DNA from: Gonatopus flavifemur
Taxonomy: Eukaryota; Arthropoda; Insecta; Hymenoptera; Dryinidae
DNA: 64,000 nt
Assembly: GCA_018340375.1 (NCBI GenBank)
Contig: JAFFJZ010000001.1
Span: 76,748,001 to 76,812,000, forward strand
Reading direction: 5' to 3'
The notes beneath the pieces were generated by a model, which worked only from the letters and a program-made list of their open reading frames with translations, did no database searches and had not been told where the DNA came from. A program made the position numbers and the translations under genes. Positions 47,601-59,464 of this stretch are shown one piece after another. How positions within the stretch are numbered: position 1 is the first letter of the stretch; each line of letters begins with the position of its first letter.

Positions 47601-50600
47601 TCAAAGTGGAGAACAGTTACTTGCACATTCTCTTTCGTCATTGTTATTGTTGTTATTGTTATTATTAATAGCGATGTGATTTTTGTTAGATAAGGGACGT
47701 CTCGTTCCACGTTCGTTCAATTTGACTTGTTTCAATATTTGTTCGAGTTGACATTCGGGAGCTCTCATTATAGGAGAGAGATTGATATTCGATGAAGATC
47801 GATTTCTGACTCCACGTCCGCTCCTCGGTGATTTCATACTTTGATCATTGAGCCTGCGTTTGGTAGATTTCAATTTGACGCTACGTAACATGTCCAAAGA
47901 TATAGTTGGACCTTTTGGAACCGCTGGAAGACTATTTCTTCTATTCTCCTGGAAATGATAGAATGGACGCATTGAGTCGGATAAATCGAATAATGAAAAA
48001 TTTCGTTGTGAACTGGAAATGTAAGAAAATGCACCTGGAGACTTTGCGGTGCTTTTTTTAAAGTAACTTTCAGAAGGTCTTCCACAGTTATGTTAGGTCT
48101 GCCGAATTGGGGCGTTGAACATTTTCTTGGTGAAGCGATTACATTGTTGTATTTGGTGGGAGTTTTTACTGGAATTGAAGGTGGTGGTGGTGGTGGAGGA
48201 GGTGGAGGTGGAGGTGGAGGAGGAGGTGGTTGCGGTGTTAAAGAGGATGGAATATCAACTATAGATAAAAATGAAGGTGGTGGCAAAGGTGGAGGGGGAG
48301 GTGGTGGTGGTACTGCTTGTGACGAAGACCCGCAAGATTTGACTTCATTCGATTTTTTGAAACTCCCATTGAGAGTTTTCAATTCTTGCTTTATGAATTC
48401 ACTATGTTCAGTTAACTGTTTATTGATCTCGCACATTACGCTGATTTCTCTGGTCAAAGAGTTGAGAGCTTCTTCGTTTTTGAAGCGTACCTAAAAACAA
48501 ACAAATATATATTTTTGTTACTAACACACGTTGAATTATTCTTTTCGCAGGAGTGGATTGATAATTGAAGCTGAGAAATCATTTTTCGAAAAGAAAAAAA
48601 ACACCAACGGTTCGCAAATTTCAACCTCGATCTTCTTCGTTCCTTTTTCGAATAATTCCATCGAGTGAAAAACTTGAACGAAGGTAAATAAATATGAGCA
48701 TTATATTATAAAAATTGAATTCCCTCGGAAAATATTGCACGTGTCAGTATAAATGAATTTTTCTCATTCTTCAGAATGGTTTTGTCTTTGTATTTGAATA
48801 CCTAAGAAGTACAGGCGTGTGAAAACGTCTCATAAAATCAATAGAAAGATGCTTCTCGAATCGCATGTTTCAAGGCCATAAAACGATGTGATAAATCTTA
48901 TGAATCGGGGACAATAAAATTGGAACTACTTTACATGAGGTACTCTGAATATTTTTGAATATCACTGGTGTGTTCGTGAATCCAATAATTTTCTATGGAA
49001 TAAAATGAGAATTGGAAAACGTTCAATACTGTTTCAACACAAATCCTAGAACGAATTTATAGCTGTTCATTGATAGTATCTGTACATACGACATCGATGT
49101 TACACTTTTTATTCTGGTGTAATACAGTTAGAACGTAGGTGGATAAATGGTTTAGTAAAATCTGTTTCAATTTTAACAACTTTTAATTCACAAATCTATC
49201 TCTATTGCCTCAACGTGAGTTCTTACTCTTTTTTTTTTCTTTAATTGGTCATTCTGGTACTTTCGTTATATTATTAACATTCACCTGATTGAACTCTTCA
49301 GTTAGATAATCCAGTTTTTTCGATAACATAGTCATCATACGCTCATTCTGACTAAACTGAAGTAATAAAGTTTCATGATTGTTTGGAGTTGGGTTTTGTG
49401 AAACAGAATGAACATTTGATGCTTCCAGAGACGAATTAATTTTCTCGTTGCTCATTCGAATCTAAAACAAAAGAAAAAAAGAAAACCCTCTGTCTTCATT
49501 TCATTCCCTTAATCTCACTATTCAATCTTTCGTCTAGGATTCACTTACTTTTTTGAATGAATTCAGGATTTTCTTCATTAACCAAGTGAAAAATGCTATC
49601 ATTTTACGATATATTTTCGTTATAGCAAAATCAGATGATGAAGACCGATGGCACTTCAAAGAACATTGTATTCCAAAATCTTTGTGTGAGCATTCATCCG
49701 TTTTCACATGATTTTCTTCAGCTTGTGACGGTAAATCAGATTTCTGAAAAGTTTGGTGCGTGAGAAAAGTCATTCTGAAAACCTTCCGTCATTGATTTAT
49801 ATTCATTCTTTGCAAAACTATTCAATTTTTTCCTCATGAAAAGCAAAGTTTGTTGTCAAATGTTAATATTGATCATAATTTTGGGCTAGAGTGTATATGT
49901 CTGCGAGATGTACCGCTAAAACTGCGTCGAAACGCGTGTATGGCAGATAAGTGTACTTTGCTTTTCTCGTACTCAGTGAAGTTCCACTCCAAATCTTCAT
50001 AGGGAAGATAAAGCATGAGTCTGTCTACATCCGTCATAACATAAAGCTTTATTCACATATTAAATTTCATCGCGAGGTAACTTGAATAGAAAGGTTTTTA
50101 CTTTGAATGTGAATTTCGAATGGTCAAAATTCTTTTCTTCGAATGTACAGGGATAAGACTTTCGATCCTAATTCTTCAAGTTTCTAATTTGTTTGAATTA
50201 ATTCATGGAATCCAGTAAAATCTCACCTGAAGCAGAGAACAGTCCATTCATATCCTATTCAATTTACTCGCAGTAGGAAATAATATATGACTCTAACCAT
50301 TGGAGACTCGGGGATCGTATCAGAATCTTATAAAAAGTATTACTCTATCCCAGATAGCAAAGGATTCTTTAAGAACTCAGATGTACCAAAAGTGTTATTG
50401 GAGAATTCTCTGCTGTCTGTTATGAGACTATGAAATTTCATCCCAAGTTTTTAATGCAGAAACATTATATAAAATCGATTCGTTACCTCTGATACCGTTC
50501 GAAGCAATGGTTGGGATTGAGAGACAATATCCAAATGAATTTCATCCATCGTCATCGCTTTAGAATTATCTGTGACCCAAAACATGAATTTCTTTATCAT

Positions 50601-51606
50601 ACACATTTACAGAAAAATTGATCGTATTTTGAACATGGAAAGAAATAACTACTTGATTGAGAAAATACAACTCAGTCTGAAAAACTTTTGCTTCGAATTT
50701 GAAAACGAAGTTCTTATCCAGAGAACCACCGAGAATAACAACGATAAAACGTACAAAAGAAAGCCATTCACACTCACCTATAGTGATCTTACTTTCGGAA
50801 TCTACGACATTCAATGCCGGTTCATCGTATTTATCATTTCTCAACAACCGTCTCTTTATAACGGACCGAGTATTCCTCAACGACGAAGGTGGAGTACAAC
50901 AATAAGGAGTAGATTTTGCGGAACAAGACGAGGACTGACTTTCATATCTTCTGTAGCGTCCAGTCGACGGGGTTCGAGGTTGTAAGGATAACTTATTATT
51001 CCCCGTAAGTCTTTTCAACGGTCTTTTTATATTCGGTACGAGTTGCTTACACTTTATCCAAGTAGGACCCTGTTTATGATGAGACAAAGGTGACTCGTCG
51101 GTGGAAAATGGGTCTAAAAGTTTTTCTTCTTGAGGAGTATTCAATCCGAAATCCGTTCGAGGTAGTTGTGAAAACGATTCCGAATGGTCAACATATGCCT
51201 TCGAAGAGGGAGTGAAGTTTTCTTCCCCCATAGAGAAGGTTTTGTCTAGGAAAAAATCGTCCCCAACATGATCAATGTCTTTGAAAGGATTCGAAGAAGA
51301 ACACGTGGCAGGAATACCGTCTAATACATTTTTCCTGTTTTCTCGATTCTCTTCATTGTCTTTGATCAAACCCGAATTTGTTGAATCAGGAGAAAAATTG
51401 GAAGCGAGATTCGAACTCTTTTTGTCGTCCTCGACGAGAACAGATCCGGGTGATCTTTGTTGCGAAAGTCGATCTCTTGTCACATCATTTGAAGCAGCGT
51501 TACAAGATTTTACCACGAAATGTGTTTGAGTGTCCGTTAATTTTTGATACTTGTGAGCACTGCCACGACGTTTACGCGATTTTTTTTGACTCTTTTGTCT
51601 CACCAT
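47601..51606 (-). CDS. PRR11-like proline-rich protein
   Basis: Six exons on the minus strand, in transcription order: 51606-50778, 50569-50487, 49743-49549, 49461-49285, 48490-48035 and 47948-47601. All have GT-AG borders and continuous phase, giving 695 residues. The start is CACCATGG. The N-terminal ~276 residues are basic, then serine-rich and unrecognised. Residues 305-369 include KIYRKMIAFFTWLMKKILNS, resembling the helical part of PRR11. Exon 5 has two long proline runs. The C-terminal motifs ITVEDLLKVTLKK (562-574), ISLDMLRSVKLK (596-607) and LEQILKQVKL...RPLSNKN (648-670) match, in order, human PRR11 ITVKDLLTVKLKK, VTVSDLQHVTLK and LRKLLRKVDV...TPLTNKEN (recalled). A nine-Asn run precedes the end. 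Vertebrate PRR11 (about 360 residues) is linked to the S/G2/M cell cycle and actin regulation. The assignment is by motif order, not by a search. Confidence 0.8.
48178..48315. repeat. Proline-codon repeats (GGT/GGA on plus strand) in the PRR11-like gene
   Basis: Two runs of CCA/CCT/CCC codons on the minus strand encode the polyproline tracts of exon 5. On the plus strand the same DNA reads as polyglycine in an open frame, which is an artefact. The tract length is likely to vary between individuals. Confidence 0.85.
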
Positions 51607-54078
51607 GGTGATTTCTATTAGGACAGCTTATTTCTGGAATAAAATCAATTACGAAGTGTGATTCATAAAGTTGTGATGAGAGATTTGAATGTGCGCAAAT
51701 TAGTGTTCGGTGACATTTCACGATATTTTTTATAGAACTCAATATAAACTCGACTAATTTTCTATAAAAAATATCGATATGTGGAATATCGCCGATCGCC
51801 AGCGAAAGTACAACCGAAAGTTTGAAATATCTTCGAATCTTTCGTGTTTCCAGAGTTTTTCTAGCATTTTGGAGGAAGAAAATTTTTGGTGTATAATTCA
51901 AAGTAATTTACAGTGTGAAGTCTGCGAAATACATCAAAATTCAACAAAAGTTTGCCTGAAATTGCAAACAACGGAGAATATTCGATAATACGGGAATGTA
52001 TACCAACTTATTCAAATCCCACAGCATTGAAATAATTCTATTTTGATACTCTTTTGAACAAATCATTGATATCGTATGATATGAATATTATGAATTTGTC
52101 AATTTTTTGTTCCATGGTTAGATTTGTTCAACTGAAAACTCAATTCACAAACGTACTAGCAAAATTTCAAGGAAAATATTGAAATTCGACATGAATTTAT
52201 TATTCTGAGATATGAAAATGAACAAATTGATTTACCTTTAATTTTTTAATCCACCGCATAACACATACTTGTTTTAATCTTCCACTTGTTTATTTTCGCA
52301 TATGCGAAACAATTTATGTTATAAGTCAACCATTCTACCTCGCTTCCAATTGATCACTGTATCTTATATCAGAAAAACCCTTCTTTGTTGATATTCGATT
52401 CAACCGTTCGTACGTGAAACGTTTGTCCTTGAAATTTCGTTTGAATCTCTTTTTCAAAACAAAACTTTCATTCGAAATCATGATATTAAGTTTGTGTTCA
52501 TTGGAACTTGCAAATATTCCAAATATATGAAGATTTATATCGATGATATAATTTTCAATGAGAAACAATGTCAATCATGAGGAATTCATATTTCATGATT
52601 TTCCAAAGTTTTCTTAGCGATATTGTCAGGATCTATCTAACTCTCGGGAATCAGTCAGGGATTTTTTCAAGAGAAAATACTAGACACCCTGAGCTGTGCC
52701 AAAATAGTTGAATCGATAGAGAACTTTTATTATAACATACGACCTTCGCGTACGACATCAAAACCTTGCATTTCGTTTCTAAATTAGTATTCAACTGTTC
52801 ATATTCTTGCCAATTCAGAGTAGCTTTTCTAGAGGATTTTCAAAAATCTCTTCAAAAAACGTTTAAAATAATGGAACTTATGAAAATAAAGAATTCAGAA
52901 AACTCTCCTGCATGGATTATTTTAATGCCAACTCAGGAGCATGCGATTTATAAAATTTTATGTAATTTTCCATGGATATATGCTTCTATGAATATTCTAT
53001 GATATCTGAAATATTACGTAATAAATATTTCGTGTCTTGCGATATCGTTTGAAGAATTCGAAATATCTCACGCAACCCGGAGACATCTTTTAGATGTGAA
53101 AAGAATAGAAAAAATATTGCAAAAGTATTTCGTGAATGAATTTGGGAATTTCTAAAATTTTAATCGTCACAGAGAACAATTCAATTATTTTTCACGTAAA
53201 TTCAGTTCAAAACGATGAAAAAACGGATGACCTGATTCCATAAGTCTTGGGTAAATGTCTGAGCAAAAATGCATTATATAAAGGCCCTTTACGAAATGTA
53301 TTGGAAATAAAATCACGTAACTGCATTGGTTTTTACAAGAACTCACATTTTTCTATCGCCACACGAAACCTCACTTACATCATCATAATTTGAAACTATC
53401 GATATGTGAATATATGTATACTCTCGTCCTATGATTATGTGTGAAATGTTAACGAATTTGTTGACAATGATAAGAAAATCTATGTATCACAATACTCAAA
53501 ATTCAAGATCATTCCACGAGCAGGATGTTTAAATAGGATTGTTCAGCAGTGATAAAACATTTTCGGTGTTCCAAGGAAAATCATTTATTTTTTCCTACAC
53601 AAAAACTCGATCGAATTTCAATCAACGGTGGTAACAATCATGACGATGACTCAATTTGGAAGTGATTCTTTCTTCTATTGGGATAAATTATCAATAAATT
53701 AGGTATTAAAATATTGTTATTGTTTTACAGTTCTTCTCCTGTAATGATCGTCTTTAAATTGCATTTTGGGCGCTAATGGTACCTTTGAAAATTACTATCG
53801 GAACACGTTATACAATTTCCTAACAAGACTCGCACACGTTTTTTTTCAACATATTTAGACAATTGAAGTTGTCTGATCGCACAACTTGCAATAGGGTTTC
53901 GAATGTATCTCATATTACTATACAAAGAGTCATGTTTTTACTTCTTTCGTAAAGTGGCGGGCGAAAATTGGAATATTATTGTTGGTTACGTATGAGATCA
54001 TTATCACGTAACTTCAGTTCAATGATACACGACGACACCGCTGCACTCGAGAGAATTTTGCACGTTTAGTTAAGTTCT
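51607..54078. other. Intergenic between the PRR11-like gene and Mdh2
   Basis: The right part (below about 54078) should contain the Mdh2 3' UTR; a minus-strand AATAAA corresponds to 53584-53589. The left part holds the PRR11-like promoter. Open frames here (for example 51779-51988 and 52766-53002) are AT-rich and unsupported. Confidence 0.5.
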
Positions 54079-57000
54079 TCACTTTTTGTTGACGAAGTCC
54101 TCTCCCTTTTGGATGTTCTTTTTAAGTTCTGGAATAGCTGCAATTAAGAGACTTTGTTCGTAGCCACTGAGTGGACCGTAGCCAAGATTTTTTTCAACTC
54201 CATTTCTCTGTAAAACATAGAAGTCTCTGTCAAAATTCATCCAATGCATTCACTGGATAATAGAATAAATATTACGACAAGTTTTTCGTAATCGGAACGA
54301 TACTTACGCCTAAGAGAAGTGGATTGGAGAAGTATTTGGCTTCCGTAACATTGGACTGGACGTAAGCACATTCAACGATATTTTGTTCTCCGTTGAGCGC
54401 TCTGATAAGAGATATTCCAAATTTAGCACCGGCATAGGCCATCGAAAGGGTTGCCGACCCAGTGCCGGCTTTGGCTTTAACAACTTCTGTACCGGCTTCT
54501 TGGATACGTTGTGTCATGGCTTTCAAATCGTTTGGTTGAAAGGTCACCGATGGCGTACATTGGGAGATGACTGGGATAATGGTGATTCCACTGTGTCCAC
54601 CGATGACTGGTATTGAAACTTTCCGAGGATCAAATCCCTGAAAATTTCAATATTTTTAGGCCATGATCTATCGCTTGATTCGCTTCCTGATTCATTTTCA
54701 TCGGATGGTTCATCAATGAAGAGATAATTTGAATGATTTTGAAAAAATCTGCTTCTGAAATTATTCGAGAGGAGATATATTTAAATTTAAATTGAATTTT
54801 AATTCAATTAATTCAATTTGACAATAAGGAAGCAGATAAAATCGAAGGCCGTTGCTTTATGATTGAATTTGTTCATATAATTATTGAATCAATGTATTTG
54901 ATTTGTGTGAATTGTTGTAATTCTTATATATTTCTATGGTTTTTTCAGAAAATATGTTTGAAAAATTTACCCTGACTTCTGCGATGAATGCCTTGGATCT
55001 GACGACGTCGAGAGTCGTAACACCGAATACTTTGTTTGGATTCAATTCCCCAGCTTTGTTTAAAACTTCGCAAGCGATGGGAACGGTGCTGTTAACGGGG
55101 TTTGAAATAATAGCTATTAAGGCCCTAGGGCACACTCTGGCGACGGCTTGTACGAGATCTCGGACGATCGATGCGTTCGTATTGAACAGATCATCACGCG
55201 TCATACCAGGTTTTCGTGGAACCCCAGCAGGGATTATGACGACCTGCAAAAATAAAAAATTCTCGTCAATTGTTCTTATCGATTAATTCGAACGGAAATT
55301 ATTTGTATTATGAATTTCACTAAATCTCAGGTAATTTTTCTCTTTACTCCTAGTCTTCTCATACAGCACATTAGATCAGAAAGAACTGTGTAAAGAATCC
55401 AATCGGGGATTGGAGAATTCGATATGAATTTTTAAGAATTGTTTTTGAACTTCTGTATCATGTACATTGACTCAGGTGTCTCTTTCGTTCCATCTTACAT
55501 GTTCTTTGTTGTTAAAAGGATTCAAGTGCCAGGCAAAAGCGGGCAAAAAATTGCCATTGGGTCTTGAACGATTTTTGTTCTCGGAAATCCGATTGAACTG
55601 ATAAACTTCCTACCTGGTCATTCTGCTAAAACCTGACGATAAAATTTGTGCCAGTTCTCGATGGAATATCAGGGTCTTCGAATTCCAGAACCATCTCAAA
55701 AGGTTGCTGTTGATTTTTGATGGAGTGTTTCAATTATATTGCGGGAGTTTGAACCGTTTATTGAAACAAATTGCCAATCGAATAACAAAATACTCAGCGA
55801 TGTTTCCAATTCTAAAGTGTCCATTCGAGAATATGAACACCATTGATTCATAAAATTTTATGAATTTGAATTTTGATTTCCTTTCAATAAACGATTTAAA
55901 CTTCGAGAACATTTCAATGCGTGTAAATCCGGAGAAAACTGTTCAAGCCTGAAAACAAGGTTTCGCCTGGTTCTGCCTGGTATTTATTTTCAGTCAGGTA
56001 TACTAAAGAATTTTTTGGTACCGATACAGGTGATTCAAATGGGGCCTCTGGTGTGAGCGAAATCGAGGGCTATACCCTCCCTTAGCCCCTCATCCTAATC
56101 TGATTTATATTTTATGGCAAATCCTTTTTAAATACTATACCTGATTCAAGTATCAATATATGCTCAATATTGCGTACCATTTGAGGAATGTTTTATGTGA
56201 ATAGTTTTAGAAGTTTTATGTCAATCTAAACTAAAATCGCCGCTTTCAAAAGCCAGCATTGAAACGAGGAAACTGTAAGTTCTATGTTTCGCGTTTATTT
56301 ATTGTTTCAAGTCGCTCTCCACGCTTCATTTTTACCAATTGTTGACTGGATTGCTGTTAATTTTAGTTTGAGAATTGCTTTTATAATCTGCAAACCTAAA
56401 GATCAATTTTAAAATGGGCTGTATATGGAGATAAATGAAATTTAAATGAACAGTATATCTACATTCATACTATTTATGTAAATTAGCTGTAGGTGTAGAT
56501 AAAGTCTCTGAAATGATATCAACCTGAGCACCCTCGAGAGAATTCTCCAGTTGTTCAGGTCCGGTATAACCCGTGACTTTCGCTGCCGTGTCAATGTGAG
56601 AAAGATCAGCGGCGACACCTGGTGTGTTAACTATGTCATACAGTGACAATTCGGTCACCAGTGGTGATTGTTTTAAGAGCAAGGAGAGTGGTTGTCCGAT
56701 TCCACCGCTGGCACCCATAACGGCGACCTTGGCATCTCGCTAAAAAAAAAAAAGATTCAATTCACAACCTTGATTTCAGGAAGTAGATCAAATTTGTGTC
56801 ACTGTGTGGCTGAAATTAAATTTCCCGCGATTTTCGTATGGGAACAATCCACGTGTTTGTGAAATTGGAACAGACCGACGATCTTCAGCAACGTGACATT
56901 CTACATGTATTTTTTCCTCCAACTACCTCTACTCACCTACATTTTCTTTTATTCGTTATACAATTAATGAAGATCAATTGATCACAATTTATATTTCATT

Positions 57001-57330
57001 CTATAATTATACACCCATCTTGATTGCATAACTCTCCCCTCCGCTCATAAAACTCATCGAATCTCGTTTGAATAATGATAAAGAAAAAGAAATACGAAAT
57101 CTAATGACAAACATTCGATATCCAGAGATGAAACGTCGAACAATACCTTTGTATGTCCATAAGGAATTTATCAAAATATGAAAGAGAAAAGAACTGTGAA
57201 GAGGTTGATGAAAAAACGTTGTCTTTCGCATAAAATTATAAGGAAAAAGACTTACACTGGCACTTGTGGATAGTCGTTTAGCTCCATTTTGAAGAACTTG
57301 AACGGTCGGTCTCAAAAAGCTGGGCATCAT
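54079..57330 (-). CDS. Mdh2: Malate dehydrogenase, mitochondrial
   Basis: Mitochondrial MDH interconverts malate and oxaloacetate with NAD+ in the TCA cycle and the malate-aspartate shuttle. Five exons on the minus strand, in order: 57330-57256, 56739-56524, 55243-54971, 54637-54308 and 54207-54079. All boundaries are phase 0, giving 340 residues, the usual length. Residues 1-25 ([20 protein letters not shown]...) form a basic, serine-ended mitochondrial presequence, isolated in its own exon. The NAD-binding loop GASGGIGQP is at 34-42. Substrate arginines are R107 and R113 ([14 protein letters not shown]) and R179 (TTLDVVRS). The catalytic pair is D176 and H203 (VIGGHSGIT). HSGIT instead of vertebrate HAGKT is, as far as I recall, normal for insects. 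The C-terminus is [20 protein letters not shown]. The exon 2 donor is GTTGAT, non-consensus after GT, but required by the frame. Confidence 0.97.
55525..55990. repeat. Diverged CCAGGCA/TGCCTGG inverted repeat in Mdh2 intron
   Basis: GTGCCAGGCAAAAGCGGGC at the left and CGCCTGGTTCTGCCTGGTAT at the right are related inverted to the repeat family at 15983, 16905 and 17900. The MITE at 55746-55906 lies between them. It sits in the intron between Mdh2 exons 2 and 3. Confidence 0.45.
55746..55906. mobile_element. MITE, GTTTATTGAAACGA family, copy 2
   Basis: The left end AGTTTGAACCGTTTATTGAA and right end TTCAATAAACGATTTAAACT are inverted copies. The interior has AATCGAATAACAAAATACTC and GAACACCATTGAT, shared with copies at 28203 and 59838. 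Non-coding, in an Mdh2 intron. Confidence 0.75.
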
Positions 57331-58082
57331 TTTGATGGTATTTATCTAAAAAATCAAGATATTTGAATTTCTCAATTGACAATCGATCGAATATCAAGGT
57401 ATAAAAAAAAGACGAATGTTCGGTAACCTTTCAAAAGACACTGTCCTGACCTTGCGATATCTGACTATTGTCGCGGTTACGATCCCTCCAATCGTTCGTT
57501 TAACGCAGGACGATATCAGTCATGCGTCCACGTGAAATATCACAGAACGCATGCTTGAACCGTGATTCGAGTATTTTCGAGAGTTTGAGCGGGAAATATT
57601 TGATCAATTAAGGCCAGAACAAGAACTCTATTTCTCAACAAGTCTATTCTTGAATAAGTGTATTCTTCAATATGACTAATCCTAGATATGTATATTCAAT
57701 CAATATTGAAAAGAATGTGTTCTTGTCCTGCCCAATGGAGTTATTAGTACTATCAGGAGATTGGCTTATGTTAAGTTCATTGCACTCTCCACATTCCATA
57801 GGAAGAACCTGATATAACCTGCTCAAGTTCTGATATTCAAAACAAGTGATTGGTGGAATATGAGATGAATTATGTGAATAATCCACACCCTAGGTGTCTT
57901 CAACGGCGAGGAGAAGGAACTTACTAAACAGGTCTTTTAGTAGATATTTAGGTAGCTTAGGTTTCTCATGGGGAAAATTACAGTATAGAATAATTTCTTG
58001 AAAGTTTTGAAAATTGTTCATCAGTTTCACTGGAGTAGCGGTGTGAAAGAAAACCGAAAGAATATACTAAGAACCTCCCCAC
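57331..58082. other. Mdh2 5' flank
   Basis: Presumably holds the Mdh2 promoter and 5' UTR; CpG dinucleotides are more frequent around 57440-57560. No specific element identified. No other gene seen. Confidence 0.45.
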
Positions 58083-58256
58083 ACATCACTTTTGGTCTTT
58101 GAGATATCTTGAGGAACTGCTCACAAAAGTTTAAGAAGTCTTATTCAACATGAAAAGATATCCTCAAGATGTTTCAAGACATCTAGAAGATATCTTTTAG
58201 AATTAAGAACTGCATAAGACTTCTTAAATTTGGCTTGAGATATCTTTTAGCAATGA
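58083..58256. mobile_element. Fold-back element, AAGATATCTT family
   Basis: TTTGAGATATCTTGAGG and TTTAAGAAGTCTTATT on the left pair inverted with AATTAAGAACTGCATAAGACT and CTTGAGATATCTTTT on the right. The centre is rich in AGATATCTT words. Related to 16142-16332 and 17361-17500. Confidence 0.6.
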
Positions 58257-59176
58257 AATGCTGGGTGGGTCCATTTTATACGCCTTCGTAGAATATCTTC
58301 ACGAATTAAGCCTAAAATAGTCTCATTTGCAAATTTCCTACAAACTCGCAGAGTAATTATAGTATATTCGAGAAGTCTCTGTGCTCTCCAAGTTGACGGA
58401 TTACAGCAGTAAACATACGCTGTGTTACATTTATATTTTGCACAATAACGAGGTTGATAAAGCAAATTCAGCACATGGAGCGATAACCTTCCCGAACACT
58501 CTGTTCAAGAGATTTTGCGATAGCGCTGAGCGAAGTTTAATCAAGTGAGCAAATAATTCAATTACGAGCAACTAGAATGTTATATGGATGTAATTCTAAC
58601 TTCACTGACAGCGAGAGAAGACGAGCAATTAAATTTTCAATTTATTTGCATTCATCACATGCTCATGTAACGCGCGGAAGGATAGAATTTTGTAGAAAGC
58701 TTGTCCAATTAGACGTGTCGCATATTAATCTCTCCTCGTATTTCAAATAAGTATTCTTGAAGTAACAATGGTTATCAGTAATATCATTTAATACTTTTTG
58801 TCTTCATTTTACTAGTCACTCTTGTTAACGAGATCACGTCGATGATCATTTTCGTTAGATCAGCTACTTTGATGGCCACCGGGACAGTGATGCAAAGAAA
58901 CTACGTAGAATAATAATATTTATAGAAAATATTGATTCTAATCAAAGAGTTGAAAATATTTATATATCAACTTTTAGAATATATCAATTGAAAATTTGAA
59001 ATACATCTTTTGGTACAGATGGAATTCTTGAAATACTTCGCGGAAGATTTAATCTTTCGAATTTACGACGAGTCTTTTGGTACATGATGCATTGCTATCA
59101 ATTGACCAAATATCGAAGGAGGTAAAGCCAAAGGGATACCGGAGAGTATGTGAATGGTTTGAGAAGATGGAAGAAC
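58257..59176. other. Intergenic, no recognised gene
   Basis: AT-rich; only short unsupported open frames. Its right edge is the downstream flank of U1 copy 2. Confidence 0.45.
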
Positions 59177-59190
59177 TATGTGTTTGAAAT
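59177..59190 (-). promoter_or_regulatory. Candidate U1 3' box, copy 2
   Basis: Read on the minus strand, ATTTCAAACACATA follows the RNA end by 7 bases. It matches ATTTCAAACATATG after copy 1. Confidence 0.5.
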
Positions 59191-59197
59191 ATTATTG

Positions 59198-59360
59198 TCC
59201 GGGATAGCGCGAACGCAGTCCCGACTAACAAAAATTGTACGCCCGAGATATCCACATTAGGGATATTCGCAAGGGTCAGCTCAACCGTAGTGCAATGGAA
59301 GAGCCTCATCCTGGAGGAACCGCCTTTATGATCACGGTAGCCTCTGCGCCAGGTAAGTAT
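59198..59360 (-). ncRNA. U1 snRNA: U1 small nuclear RNA, copy 2
   Basis: A 163-base U1 gene on the minus strand with intact 5' end ATACTTACCTG, U1-70K loop GATCATGAAG, U1A-type ATTGCAC, Sm-like AATTTTTG and terminal hairpin. It carries CCAGGATGAGG where copy 1 has CCAGGGCGAGG. It shares 104 bases of upstream sequence with copy 3 but only about 52 with copy 1, so copies 2 and 3 are the closer pair. An open frame on the plus strand (59235-59642) is antisense to this gene and not a protein gene. Confidence 0.96.
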
Positions 59361-59464
59361 GCTTTCTTTCGCTTTGACCGGCTATTTGATCCCTACGATA
59401 TTCACTTCCAAACCCGAGAATTTTGCTACAACGTGCTACTCCTAGCGGTGTTTGAGAAAACTAT
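59361..59464 (-). promoter_or_regulatory. U1 upstream promoter block, copy 2
   Basis: These 104 bases upstream of the U1 start match 63531-63634 closely, including ACCGCTAGGAGTAGCACGTT, AGCAAAATTCTCGGGTTT and GTAGGGATCAAATAGCCGGT. The part at -40 to -65 (AATTCTCGGGTTTG) is the best candidate for the PSEA. Confidence 0.6.

Noticed and set aside
48090..48494. Plus-strand frame with a polyglycine run
   Set aside because: It is the complement of the polyproline exon of the PRR11-like gene, which has splice sites, frame and homology on the minus strand.
50572..50985. Plus-strand 137-residue frame
   Set aside because: Antisense to exon 1 of the PRR11-like gene and its intron.
51405..51420. GATTCGAACTC resembling a reverse tRNA B box
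   Set aside because: Inside a protein-coding exon and with no A box or cloverleaf at the right distance.
51779..51988. Plus-strand frame divergent from the PRR11-like gene, considered as a SKA2 equivalent because vertebrate PRR11 and SKA2 share a promoter
   Set aside because: The 69-residue peptide shows no SKA2-like coiled-coil pattern and nothing supports a gene there.
54936..55286. Plus-strand 116-residue frame
   Set aside because: Antisense shadow of Mdh2 exon 3.
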